Source of the DNA: JBEKHI01 sp050012355
GTDB taxonomy: Bacteria; Actinomycetota; Actinomycetes; Streptosporangiales; Streptosporangiaceae
Reading direction: 5' to 3'
Length of the DNA: 30,524 nucleotides
NCBI GenBank assembly: GCA_050012355.1
Contig: JBEKHI010000048.1
Location: forward strand, 1 to 30,524
Position numbers and translations under genes: made by a program. The notes below the pieces were generated by a model that ran no database searches, had not been told where the DNA came from, and saw nothing but the letters and a program-made list of their open reading frames with translations. Positions 23,092 to 30,054 of the stretch are shown here, in pieces (the stretch's first letter is position 1; the number at the start of each line of letters is the position of its first letter).

Positions 23092-24122
23092 CAAGCCAAG
23101 TCGACCGGGTCCGGTCCTGGCTGGCGGCCAGCGGCCAGGACGGTGCGCTGTTCACCACCCAGCCGGCGGTGGCATGGGTGACCGATGGGCTCACCGACCA
23201 GGTCGTGCGCAACGAGGAACCAGCGCTGGTCTGGGCGCTGATAACCACCGACGACGCCATTCTCGTCACCACCAACATCGAAGAGCCCCGGCTACGGGCC
23301 GAGGAGAACCTGGCGGGATTCGAGCTGTACGTGACGCCCTGGTACAGCCCGGAAGGGCTGGCCGGAGCGGTGGCGAAGCGGGCCGCCGGGCTCAAGCTGG
23401 CCACCGACCCTGACGGGCTGCGGATGCCGCTGACCGCGGCTGAGCAGGAGCGGCTGGCAGTCCTCGGTGCCGACTCCGCGGCCGCGCTCGAGGGCGCGCT
23501 GCGCGGCTGGCACCCGGACGAGCGGGAGTGCGACCTCGCGGCGCGCATCGCCGCCGCGCTGGAAGAGCGGCTGATCTTTCCCTCCGTACTGCTCGTCGGC
23601 GGTGCCGCGCGCCGCCGCGCCTTCCGGCATCCGGTTCCCTCGGCCGCCCCCACCGGACGGGATGTGCTCGCGGTGATCGTCGGTGTCCGCGCCGGCCTGA
23701 ACGTGGCTTGCTCCCGGACCGCCGCGGCCGGGCTTCCGGATCCGGATCTCGCCGCCAGGCACCTGCTGGTCTGCGAGGTGGAGTCCGCGATGATCGAGGC
23801 GACCTCGCCCGGCGCCAGCTGGGGAGACGCGGTAGCGGCCGGGCAGGCCGCCTATCGCCGCGCGGGGTTCCCGCAGGAGTGGCGCGAGCACGTCCAGGGT
23901 GGCCCGATCGGCTACCTGTCGCGGGAGTTCGACGTCGTGCCGGGCACCGCTCACGCCGCCCAGCCGATAGCCGAAGGCGACGCGTTCGCCTGGAATCCGA
24001 CGATACGGGGCGCCAAGTCCGAGGACACCTTCGTGGCCGGTTCCGCCGGGGCCCGCCCGGTCACGAACACCGCCGATTGGCCAATGACAGCGGGGAAAAG
24101 ACCTGCAATTTTGTCTATCTGA
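23088..24122 (+). CDS. M24-fold (creatinase/aminopeptidase P-like) protein lacking canonical metal aspartates
   Basis: 344 aa from the ATG overlapping the upstream stop. The N-terminal creatinase-like domain (about 1-135) starts with VDRVRSWLAASGQDGALFTTQPAVAWVTDG. The C-terminal pita-bread domain (about 140-344) keeps GWHPDERECDLAARI, His268 in HVQGGPIGYLSRE, and AWNPTIRGAKSEDTF. Where active metallopeptidases have two aspartates in a D-x(10)-D-x-T-R-T stretch, this protein has VIVGVRAGLNVACSRTA, with neither. It therefore may be a metal-free hydrolase, as creatinase is, and not a peptidase. The neighbours suggest cleavage of an amide or C-N bond in the imported substrate; this is inference. 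Confidence 0.85.
   Translation: MTSQVDRVRSWLAASGQDGALFTTQPAVAWVTDGLTDQVVRNEEPALVWALITTDDAILVTTNIEEPRLRAEENLAGFELYVTPWYSPEGLAGAVAKRAAGLKLATDPDGLRMPLTAAEQERLAVLGADSAAALEGALRGWHPDERECDLAARIAAALEERLIFPSVLLVGGAARRRAFRHPVPSAAPTGRDVLAVIVGVRAGLNVACSRTAAAGLPDPDLAARHLLVCEVESAMIEATSPGASWGDAVAAGQAAYRRAGFPQEWREHVQGGPIGYLSREFDVVPGTAHAAQPIAEGDAFAWNPTIRGAKSEDTFVAGSAGARPVTNTADWPMTAGKRPAILSI
24107..24114 (-). promoter_or_regulatory. ACAAAATT box before the permease gene
   Basis: The core lies on the minus strand at the 3' end of the M24 gene, 27 bases before the permease ATG at 24142. It matches the iclR-promoter core and may mark a secondary control point inside the operon. Confidence 0.35.
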
Positions 24123-24141
24123 TCAGGGAGGGTCCTACTAG

Positions 24142-25581
24142 ATGAATACCGAGCTGAGGGCGAAATCCGTCGGGCTTCGCGGCGACTGGATCGCATCGAT
24201 CACCAACGTGGCGCCGACCGCCGCCACCACGCTGACCATGGCCGCGCTGATCGGCGCCTCCGGGTTGGCCTCGCCACTGGCGCTGCTGATCGCCGGCGCG
24301 GCGATGCTGTGCTGCGCGGTGGCGTACCACCGGCTGAACGCCTGGCAGGCATCGGCTGACGCGCCGGTGCGCTGGGTGGCCCGCGGCCTGTCCCCCATCA
24401 TCGGGTTCGCGGTAGGCATCCTCATCCTGATGACGGCGCTGACCTCCAACATCGGCAACATCACGCTGATCGGGTCCACCGTGCTTAGCCTGATCGCCCC
24501 GAGTCAGGCCTCCAACAAGCCGCTCACCTGGATAGTGGCGACGGTGGTCTGCCTGCTCGTGGTGGCTATCGCGGTGGTCGGCGTCAAGGTGACCATCCGG
24601 TTCGAGGGCTGGGTCGTGCTCTGTGAATACATTGTCATCGGGATACTCGCTGTCTGGGGGCTGACCAAGGAACTCAGCTCGCACACCGCGGGCATCACCC
24701 ACCCGACGTGGTCCTGGTTCACCACGTCGCACTCGCCGGGCGGCTCGACCGGGCTGATCGCCGGGGTGGTCATCGCGACGTTCCTGCTCGGCGGCTGGGA
24801 CTCCCCCATCTACCTCGGCGACGAACAGAAGCGCCAGCGCGACCCTGGCCGCTCGGTGCTCATCTCGATCACGTTCTGCACGCTCTGGGTCGTCTTCCTC
24901 TTCGTGTGCCTGCAGGGTCTCGCACCCTCGTCGGCGATCACCGCCAACGCCAGCAACGTGCTGCCGTACCTGGCCGGACGGCTCGGGCCGAAGGCGTTCA
25001 GCGATCTCGTCGCGCTAGCGGTCATCGCGTCGTTCGCCACCACGATCCAGTCGCAGATCGTGGACGGGAGCCGGATCATGTTCGGCCTGTCTCGCGACGG
25101 CACGGCGCCGAAGCGGCTAGCCAACGTGAACCGGCGGTTCGGTACCCCGGTGGCTGGCCTGATCGTGATGGGCGTGATCCCGGTGATCGCGCTGCTGCTG
25201 TACCTGGCGAGCAGCAGCCTGGAGAAGACCATCGTCTATATCGACTCCACCGGCGGTCTGCTGTTCGCCGGCTACTACGTGGTGATCTCGCTGTACAGCA
25301 TCTGGTACTACAGGTCCGTGCTGTTCAAAGACATCCGCGAGTTCCTGCTGGGACTGCTGCTGCCGCTGATCGGGGCGGCGACACTGATCTACGTGATCGT
25401 CAAGTCGATGCCCGGGACCGCCACACCGGTGCGGATCCTGGCGCTAGTCCTGTTCCTGGTGGGCATCCCGCTGGCCTTTCTGTCCAAGGCGATAACCAAG
25501 GCGCCGTTCTTCCGGACCAGGCGGGAACGGTACTCAGAGCAATCGGAGCGTGCGGATGCCGTCGCGGCCTCTGCGGAGTGA
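24142..25581 (+). CDS. APC-superfamily amino acid/polyamine permease
   Basis: 479 aa, ATG behind GGGAGGG. About twelve membrane helices are visible. TM1 carries TNVAPTAATTLTMAALIGASG, the unwound-helix region that contacts the substrate amine in APC carriers; TM6 carries VVIATFLLGGWDSPIYLGDE, where members often have G-[FW]-[DE]. The cytosolic loop EQKRQRDPGRSVLIS is typical. It is a proton-coupled secondary importer for an amino acid or related amine. It follows the M24 gene by 19 bases, and its 3' end overlaps the dehydratase start by 26 bases. A second uptake route, the ABC importer at 10.7-16.4 kb, appears to share its operator core. Confidence 0.92.
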   Translation: MNTELRAKSVGLRGDWIASITNVAPTAATTLTMAALIGASGLASPLALLIAGAAMLCCAVAYHRLNAWQASADAPVRWVARGLSPIIGFAVGILILMTALTSNIGNITLIGSTVLSLIAPSQASNKPLTWIVATVVCLLVVAIAVVGVKVTIRFEGWVVLCEYIVIGILAVWGLTKELSSHTAGITHPTWSWFTTSHSPGGSTGLIAGVVIATFLLGGWDSPIYLGDEQKRQRDPGRSVLISITFCTLWVVFLFVCLQGLAPSSAITANASNVLPYLAGRLGPKAFSDLVALAVIASFATTIQSQIVDGSRIMFGLSRDGTAPKRLANVNRRFGTPVAGLIVMGVIPVIALLLYLASSSLEKTIVYIDSTGGLLFAGYYVVISLYSIWYYRSVLFKDIREFLLGLLLPLIGAATLIYVIVKSMPGTATPVRILALVLFLVGIPLAFLSKAITKAPFFRTRRERYSEQSERADAVAASAE

Positions 25582-27202
25582 CGCGTGGCTGTCGGGCGAC
25601 GATGAGGTCGCCCTCGAGCACCGCGCGGCGCTGCGCCCGGCCGGGCTGAAGCGCTCGGCCGGGCGTCGCCCGCTGATCGGCATCGCGTGCACCGCCAGTG
25701 ACCTGAACCGCTGCGACCGCGGCCTGTCCGTCCTCGCCGACGCGGTCCGGCGCGGCGTGACGGCCGCGGGCGGACTGCCGCTGGACTTCCCGGTCATGTC
25801 GCTGTCCGAAGACCTGATGAAGCCGACCGCCATGCTCTACCGCAATCTGCTGGCGATCGAGGTCGAGGAGACGATCAGGTCGCAGCCGCTGGACGGTGTC
25901 GTGGCGCTCGGCAACTGTGACAAGACGGTTCCCGCGTACCTCATGGCGCTGGCGTCCGCTGACATCCCGGCGCTGATCGTGACCGGAGGATTCCGCACCC
26001 CCGTTATGTTCCGCGGATCTTCGGTGGGAAGCGGTACGGCGCTGTGGCGGTTCTACGACGAGCACCGGGCGGGGACACTGTCCGATCTCGGCTGGGCGGA
26101 GCTGGAAACCTGCCTGGGCCAGGGCCTCGGCGCCTGCAACACGATGGGCACCGCGTCCACGATGGCGATCATGGCCGAGACCCTGGGCATGACCGTGCCC
26201 GGATCCGCGGTCCTCGCCACCGGCGATCCGCTGCAGGCCACCCTGGCCGAGGAGGCCGGACGCCGGATCGTGTCCTTGGTGACGGCCGACGAGCGCCCGT
26301 CGCGCTTGCTGACGCCGGACGGGTTCGCCGCCGCCATGACGATACTGGCCGCCATTGGCGGCTCGACGAACGCCCTCATCCACCTGTGCGCGGTGGCTGG
26401 ACGGCGCGGCATCACGCTCCCGCTGGAACAGTTCGCCTCGGTCAGCGCCACGGTGCCGGTGATCGCGGACATCGAGCCGATCGGCACCGGGCTGATGTCC
26501 GACCTCGCGGCGGCCGGCGGAGTGCCCGCCGTGCGCGCCGCGCTCGCCGGTGAGGACCAGCCGTGGCCGATCCGATCGCTCGCTGATCCTGTCTCCGCGC
26601 TGCCCGCGTTCATGGCCGTCCGGGGCCGCCTGGCACCAGGCGGCGCGGTGATCAAGGCGGCCGCCGCGTCACCTCGCCTGCTGCGCCACAGCGGTCCGGC
26701 GGTGGTGTTCCACTCTTACCAGGAGATGCGGAGCCGGATCGACGACCCGGAACTGGCGGTCACGCCGGACTCGGTGCTGGTGCTGGCCGGTTGCGGCCCG
26801 GTCGGCGCCGGCATGCCGGAGTGGGGGAACATCCCGATCCCGGCGAAGCTGCTGGCCGAGGGCGTCACCGACATGCTGCGGATCACCGACTGCCGGATGA
26901 GCGGCACCGCCTTCGGCACCGTCGTACTCCATGTCGCGCCGGAAAGCGCCGTCGGCGGTCCGCTGTCCCTGCTCCGCGACGGCGACATCATCTCGCTGGA
27001 CGCGTACGCGGGAACGCTCGACGCCGAGGCCGACTTGTCAGGCCGCGAGCCGCTGCTGCCGGAGCCGTCTGACCTGCGCGGCTGGCCCGTCCTGCACCGG
27101 CTGCACGTCACCCAGGCGCCGGAAGGATGCGACTACGACTTCCTCCAGGCCAAGACCCCCGGCAAGCTCCCGTTCGTCGAACCCGTCATCGGCCGGTCCT
27201 GA
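25556..27202 (+). CDS. IlvD/Edd-family dehydratase, sugar-acid branch
   Basis: 548 aa from ATG 25556 (CGGAG 7 bases upstream; GTG at 25550 is the alternative). Iron-sulfur cysteines are Cys53 (SDLNRCDRG), Cys121 in NCDKTVPA with the metal-binding Lys123, and Cys194 in GACNTMGTASTM. TDCRMSGTAFGTVVLHVAPESAVGGPL is the conserved C-terminal block. The GxCNTMGTASTM form and NCDKTVPA are those I associate with aldonate dehydratases (arabonate, xylonate, gluconate) rather than the branched-chain dihydroxyacid dehydratase. Expected reaction: loss of water from an aldonate to a 2-keto-3-deoxy acid, following dehydrogenase and lactonase encoded across the divergent promoter. It begins within the permease gene, so is translationally coupled. 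Confidence 0.9.
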   Translation: MPSRPLRSDAWLSGDDEVALEHRAALRPAGLKRSAGRRPLIGIACTASDLNRCDRGLSVLADAVRRGVTAAGGLPLDFPVMSLSEDLMKPTAMLYRNLLAIEVEETIRSQPLDGVVALGNCDKTVPAYLMALASADIPALIVTGGFRTPVMFRGSSVGSGTALWRFYDEHRAGTLSDLGWAELETCLGQGLGACNTMGTASTMAIMAETLGMTVPGSAVLATGDPLQATLAEEAGRRIVSLVTADERPSRLLTPDGFAAAMTILAAIGGSTNALIHLCAVAGRRGITLPLEQFASVSATVPVIADIEPIGTGLMSDLAAAGGVPAVRAALAGEDQPWPIRSLADPVSALPAFMAVRGRLAPGGAVIKAAAASPRLLRHSGPAVVFHSYQEMRSRIDDPELAVTPDSVLVLAGCGPVGAGMPEWGNIPIPAKLLAEGVTDMLRITDCRMSGTAFGTVVLHVAPESAVGGPLSLLRDGDIISLDAYAGTLDAEADLSGREPLLPEPSDLRGWPVLHRLHVTQAPEGCDYDFLQAKTPGKLPFVEPVIGRS

Positions 27203-27204
27203 GA

Positions 27205-27417
27205 TCACTCGGAACGGTAGTCACGACGGCCGGAAGCCTGGTCGTACCAGACGCGGGTACGACGTCCGCTCTCCGGGTCGATGAACACCTCGTCGGTCGG
27301 CCGGAACGGATCGTCCTCGCCGGGCGCCCGCTTGCGCGGACCGCGGTACCGGTCCCAGCCAAACAGCGCGGCGACGATCCCCACGACCACCACCACGATG
27401 ATCACGATCGTAACCAT
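27205..27417 (-). CDS. Small single-pass membrane protein
   Basis: 70 aa. A hydrophobic N-terminal segment (about 2-19: VTIVIIVVVVVGIVAALFGW) is followed by a charged tail containing GRRTRVWYDQASGRRDYR. The ATG lies 10 bases past the YbjQ stop, with TGAGGAG overlapping that stop as ribosome site, so the two are one transcript. Its stop faces the dehydratase stop only two bases away. The tail motif EVFIDPESGRRTRVWYDQASGRR is seen in small actinomycete proteins; function unknown. Confidence 0.82.
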   Translation of the reverse strand: MVTIVIIVVVVVGIVAALFGWDRYRGPRKRAPGEDDPFRPTDEVFIDPESGRRTRVWYDQASGRRDYRSE

Positions 27418-27427
27418 GACCAGCTCC

Positions 27428-27793
27428 TCATTCGCCCGCGGGAGCGGGATGGCGGTCGATGACCTGGGCGGTGCCGTAGGCCACGATCTCGCTCACGCCC
27501 CGTCCGAGCTCGGTGGAGTCAAAGCGCATCATCGTCACCGCGTTCGCCTCCATAGCGGCGGCGTTCCGCACCATGCGGTCGATGGCCTGACGCCGGGAGT
27601 CCTCGCTGAGGGTGACGTAAGACTTGATCTCGCCACCGACGAGGCCCTTGAGGAAGGCGGTGATGTTGCCACCGAGGCTGCGCGACCGTACCGTGAGCCC
27701 AAACACCTGGCCGACCGTCCGCACCACCTTGGCGTCCCGGATGTTCTCCGTGGTCGTGATGATTATCGCGTCGTTGCCGTATGAGGTCTGCAT
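27428..27793 (-). CDS. YbjQ/UPF0145-family protein
   Basis: 121 aa from the ATG at 27793, preceded by AGAGGAGAG; an upstream in-frame ATG at 27814 lacks a site. The fold is seen in IIITTTENIRDAKVVRTVGQVFGLTVRSRSLGGN, a segment with SRR-xx-A-xx-RM helix, and ANAVTMMRFDSTELG, EIVAYGTAQVI. Family members are small pentameric heavy-metal- or stress-linked proteins without known activity. The 26-base AT-rich palindrome upstream suggests tight repression. Co-transcribed with the small membrane protein. Confidence 0.88.
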   Translation of the reverse strand: MQTSYGNDAIIITTTENIRDAKVVRTVGQVFGLTVRSRSLGGNITAFLKGLVGGEIKSYVTLSEDSRRQAIDRMVRNAAAMEANAVTMMRFDSTELGRGVSEIVAYGTAQVIDRHPAPAGE

Positions 27794-27839
27794 CTGCTCT
27801 CTCCTCTGACGCATTGGCGCCCGCCCCTGTAGGACGCCA

Positions 27840-27865
27840 CTAAAAAAGTGATATCACTTTTTTAG
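27840..27865. promoter_or_regulatory. 26-bp perfect AT-rich palindrome upstream of the YbjQ gene
   Basis: The halves 27840-27852 and 27853-27865 are exact complements around AGTGATATCACT, flanked by A and T runs. It is centred about 60 bases upstream of the ATG at 27793. It could be an operator of a dimeric regulator; the T run also makes a terminator for the upstream pca transcript possible (leftward strand). Confidence 0.6.
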
Positions 27866-27895
27866 CCGCCCGGCAACGGCTCTCCCCCGCGCCAT

Positions 27896-27945
27896 CGATG
27901 ACCCATCGGTGGGGCTATAGCGCCCGCGATGGGACATCCATGGGG
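27896..27945. repeat. 31-bp-period tandem repeat, locus 2 (two units)
   Basis: CGATGACCCATCGGTGGGG (27896-27914) and CGATGGGACATCCATGGGG (27927-27945), separated by 12 bases containing ATAGCGC, match locus 1 at 19283-19338 in unit length, spacer length and spacer core. The copy is between pcaD and the YbjQ gene. Confidence 0.78.
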
Positions 27946-27978
27946 TCGAGACGCGGGGGCGCCGGGGTCCGGCCCGGG

Positions 27979-28740
27979 TCAGTTGGAGAGGAAGTGCGAG
28001 AGGAGCGCGGCGGTGACGGGACCTGGGGTCTCGTAGACGGCTAGGTGCGAGGTGCCGCGGATCACCGTGAACTTGGCGCCGGGGATGGCGCGGGCGGTGC
28101 GGGCGCCGTGCGATGGCGGGGCGGCCGGGTCCTCGGCGCCGGAGACGACCAGCGTCGGTGCCCGCACCGAGCCCAGCACGGGCAGCAGGTCCATGGCGGC
28201 GATCGCGTCGCCGCAGCCCGCGTACCCTTCCGGGTCGCAGGATTTCAGCATGTCGAGCACCGCCGCCACCCGATCGGGCGAACGCGCCACGAAGCCGGGG
28301 GTGAACCAGCGCGGCACGACCATCTCGGCGATGGCGGCCATCCCGGAAGCGCGCACCAGCGCGGATCGGTCCCGCCAGGCCTGCGCCGATGGAACCGGCT
28401 CGATCGCCGTGCAGACGACCGCGAGCGAGTTGATCCGGTCGGGTGCGTGCGCCGCGAGCCACAGCCCGGTCATCCCGCCGATCGACACCCCGGCGAACCC
28501 GGCCTGGCCGACGCCCGCCTCGTTGAGCAGGCCGAGCACCTCGGTGCCGAGCTGGGCGAGCGTGTAGGACCCGCGCCGCGCGGCCCGGCCGCCATGCCCT
28601 GGCAGGTCGAACCGCAGCAGCCGGAACCGCTCCCGCAACGCGGGCACGACACCATCCCAGATGGCGGACGTGGTTCCCAACGGGTTCGCTAGCACGAGGA
28701 CCGGTGCGTCCGCTGGGCCCTCCAGGGAAGCCTCAGACAT
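27979..28740 (-). CDS. pcaD: 3-oxoadipate enol-lactonase
   Basis: 253 aa. Alpha/beta hydrolase that opens 3-oxoadipate enol-lactone to 3-oxoadipate in protocatechuate and catechol breakdown. Nucleophile Ser86 in AGVSIGGMTG, Asp204 in SGAEDPAAPP and His232 in GTSHLAVYE make the triad; LANPLGTTSAIWD and FDLPGHG are typical of PcaD. The ATG overlaps the pcaG end by 8 bases. Many actinomycetes carry a PcaD-PcaC fusion (PcaL); this copy stops after the hydrolase domain and no pcaC follows. Confidence 0.9.
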   Translation of the reverse strand: MSEASLEGPADAPVLVLANPLGTTSAIWDGVVPALRERFRLLRFDLPGHGGRAARRGSYTLAQLGTEVLGLLNEAGVGQAGFAGVSIGGMTGLWLAAHAPDRINSLAVVCTAIEPVPSAQAWRDRSALVRASGMAAIAEMVVPRWFTPGFVARSPDRVAAVLDMLKSCDPEGYAGCGDAIAAMDLLPVLGSVRAPTLVVSGAEDPAAPPSHGARTARAIPGAKFTVIRGTSHLAVYETPGPVTAALLSHFLSN

Positions 28741-29302
28741 CGAAGAAGACGGTCTCCTGATCGCCCTGCAGGTGGATGTCCCAGCGCAACTGCCCGTCCT
28801 CCACCGTCTTGGCGATCAGGGTGGCACGGCGGTCGGCGGGCACCGAGGCCAGCACTGGGTCGGCGGCGTTGGCCGCTTTCTCGTCGGGGAAGTACAGCCG
28901 GGTCACGCAGCGGTCCAGCATGCCGCGGGCGAACACCGACACGTCCAGGTGCGGCGCCTCAGTCCCCCCATCCGGGGCTGGCAGCGGGCCCGGCTTAAGG
29001 GTAACGATCTTGAACGAGCCGTCGGGCGCGGTCTCGCAGCGGCCGAAGGCGCGGAACTCGTGATACCCGTTGGGCACCGGACCGCGTGGATCGTCCGGGT
29101 GCGCGAACCGGCCGTCCGGGTCGGCCTGCCAGGTCTCCACCAGCCCGTCGGGGATGACGTTGCCGGCGCCGTCGTACATCCGGCCGAAGATCGTGATCGC
29201 GCCCGGCTCGTCCGGCGACACCACGTAGGGGCCATCCGGCCACGGCAGCCGCATGGCGAAATAGGGACCGACCGTCTGCGACGGCGTGACGTAAGAGCTC
29301 AC
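28733..29302 (-). CDS. pcaG: Protocatechuate 3,4-dioxygenase alpha subunit
   Basis: 189 aa from the GTG at 29302, which overlaps the pcaH stop; the in-frame ATG upstream would lie inside pcaH. TPSQTVGPYFAM at the start, GNVIPDGLVETWQADPDGRF, FGRCETAPDGSF and PHLDVSVFARGMLDRCVTRLYFPDE are alpha-subunit signatures. The alpha chain lacks iron ligands and shapes the active site with beta, as expected here. It cleaves protocatechuate between its hydroxyls to 3-carboxy-cis,cis-muconate. Confidence 0.94.
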   Translation of the reverse strand: MSSYVTPSQTVGPYFAMRLPWPDGPYVVSPDEPGAITIFGRMYDGAGNVIPDGLVETWQADPDGRFAHPDDPRGPVPNGYHEFRAFGRCETAPDGSFKIVTLKPGPLPAPDGGTEAPHLDVSVFARGMLDRCVTRLYFPDEKAANAADPVLASVPADRRATLIAKTVEDGQLRWDIHLQGDQETVFFDV

Positions 29303-30054
29303 TCGTGCGGCTCCTCGAAGAGGGTGGCGTCCCGGCCGCGCAGCACGATGTCCCACTTATAGGCGAGCGCCCACTCCGGCTGGGTGTCGTCGATGGAGAA
29401 CCGCGCGACCATCAGCTCGCGGGCCTTCTCGTCGGGCACCGAGTTGTAGATCGGGTCCAGCGGCAGCAGCGGATCACCCTGGAAGTACATCTGAGTGACC
29501 AGCCGCTGGGTGAACGCCCGGCCGAACAGCGAGAAGTGGATGTGCGCTGGCCGCCAGGCGTTGTAGTGGTTGCCCCATGGGTAGGCCCCCGGCTGGATCG
29601 TGACGAACCGGTACCGCCCCGCCGAGTCGGTGATGCACCGGCCGATGCCATCGAAGTTCGGGTCGAGCGGCGCGGGGTGATGCTCGCGAGAGTGCCGGTA
29701 GCGGCCCGCCGCGTTCGTCTGCCAGATCTCGAGCAAGGTGTCCGGGACCGGACGGCCACCGGAGTCGAGCACCCGGCCGCTGACGATGATCCGCTGGCCG
29801 ATCGGCTCGCCGTCGTGCTGGGTGGTAAGGTCCGAGTCGTTCGGGGTGATCAGGTCGGCCCCCAGCAGCGGGCCGGTTACCTCGGTGAGCCGCTGCGGCA
29901 GCAGTATCAGCGGCTGCTTCGGGTGTCTGAGCCCGGTGGACCGGTACCCGGAGAAGTCCAGCGGCGGATGGTTGCCTTCGGGCGGCTTGGCATAAGAAGG
30001 CAGTACTGTGGTCGGCAGGACAAGTCCGGACCTAGAGGTCACGTCCGTGGTCAT
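29299..30054 (-). CDS. pcaH: Protocatechuate 3,4-dioxygenase beta subunit
   Basis: 251 aa. The iron(III) ligands fall at the family spacing: Tyr119 (AGRYRH), Tyr158 (PGAYPW), His171 and His173 (WRPAHIHFS). GRVLDSGGRPVPDTLLEIWQ and LVTQMYFQGDPL are also conserved. Start ATG overlaps the pcaJ stop (ATGA), with GGGAGG inside the pcaJ end. Together with PcaG it forms the intradiol ring-cleaving dioxygenase. Confidence 0.96.
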   Translation of the reverse strand: MTTDVTSRSGLVLPTTVLPSYAKPPEGNHPPLDFSGYRSTGLRHPKQPLILLPQRLTEVTGPLLGADLITPNDSDLTTQHDGEPIGQRIIVSGRVLDSGGRPVPDTLLEIWQTNAAGRYRHSREHHPAPLDPNFDGIGRCITDSAGRYRFVTIQPGAYPWGNHYNAWRPAHIHFSLFGRAFTQRLVTQMYFQGDPLLPLDPIYNSVPDEKARELMVARFSIDDTQPEWALAYKWDIVLRGRDATLFEEPHE

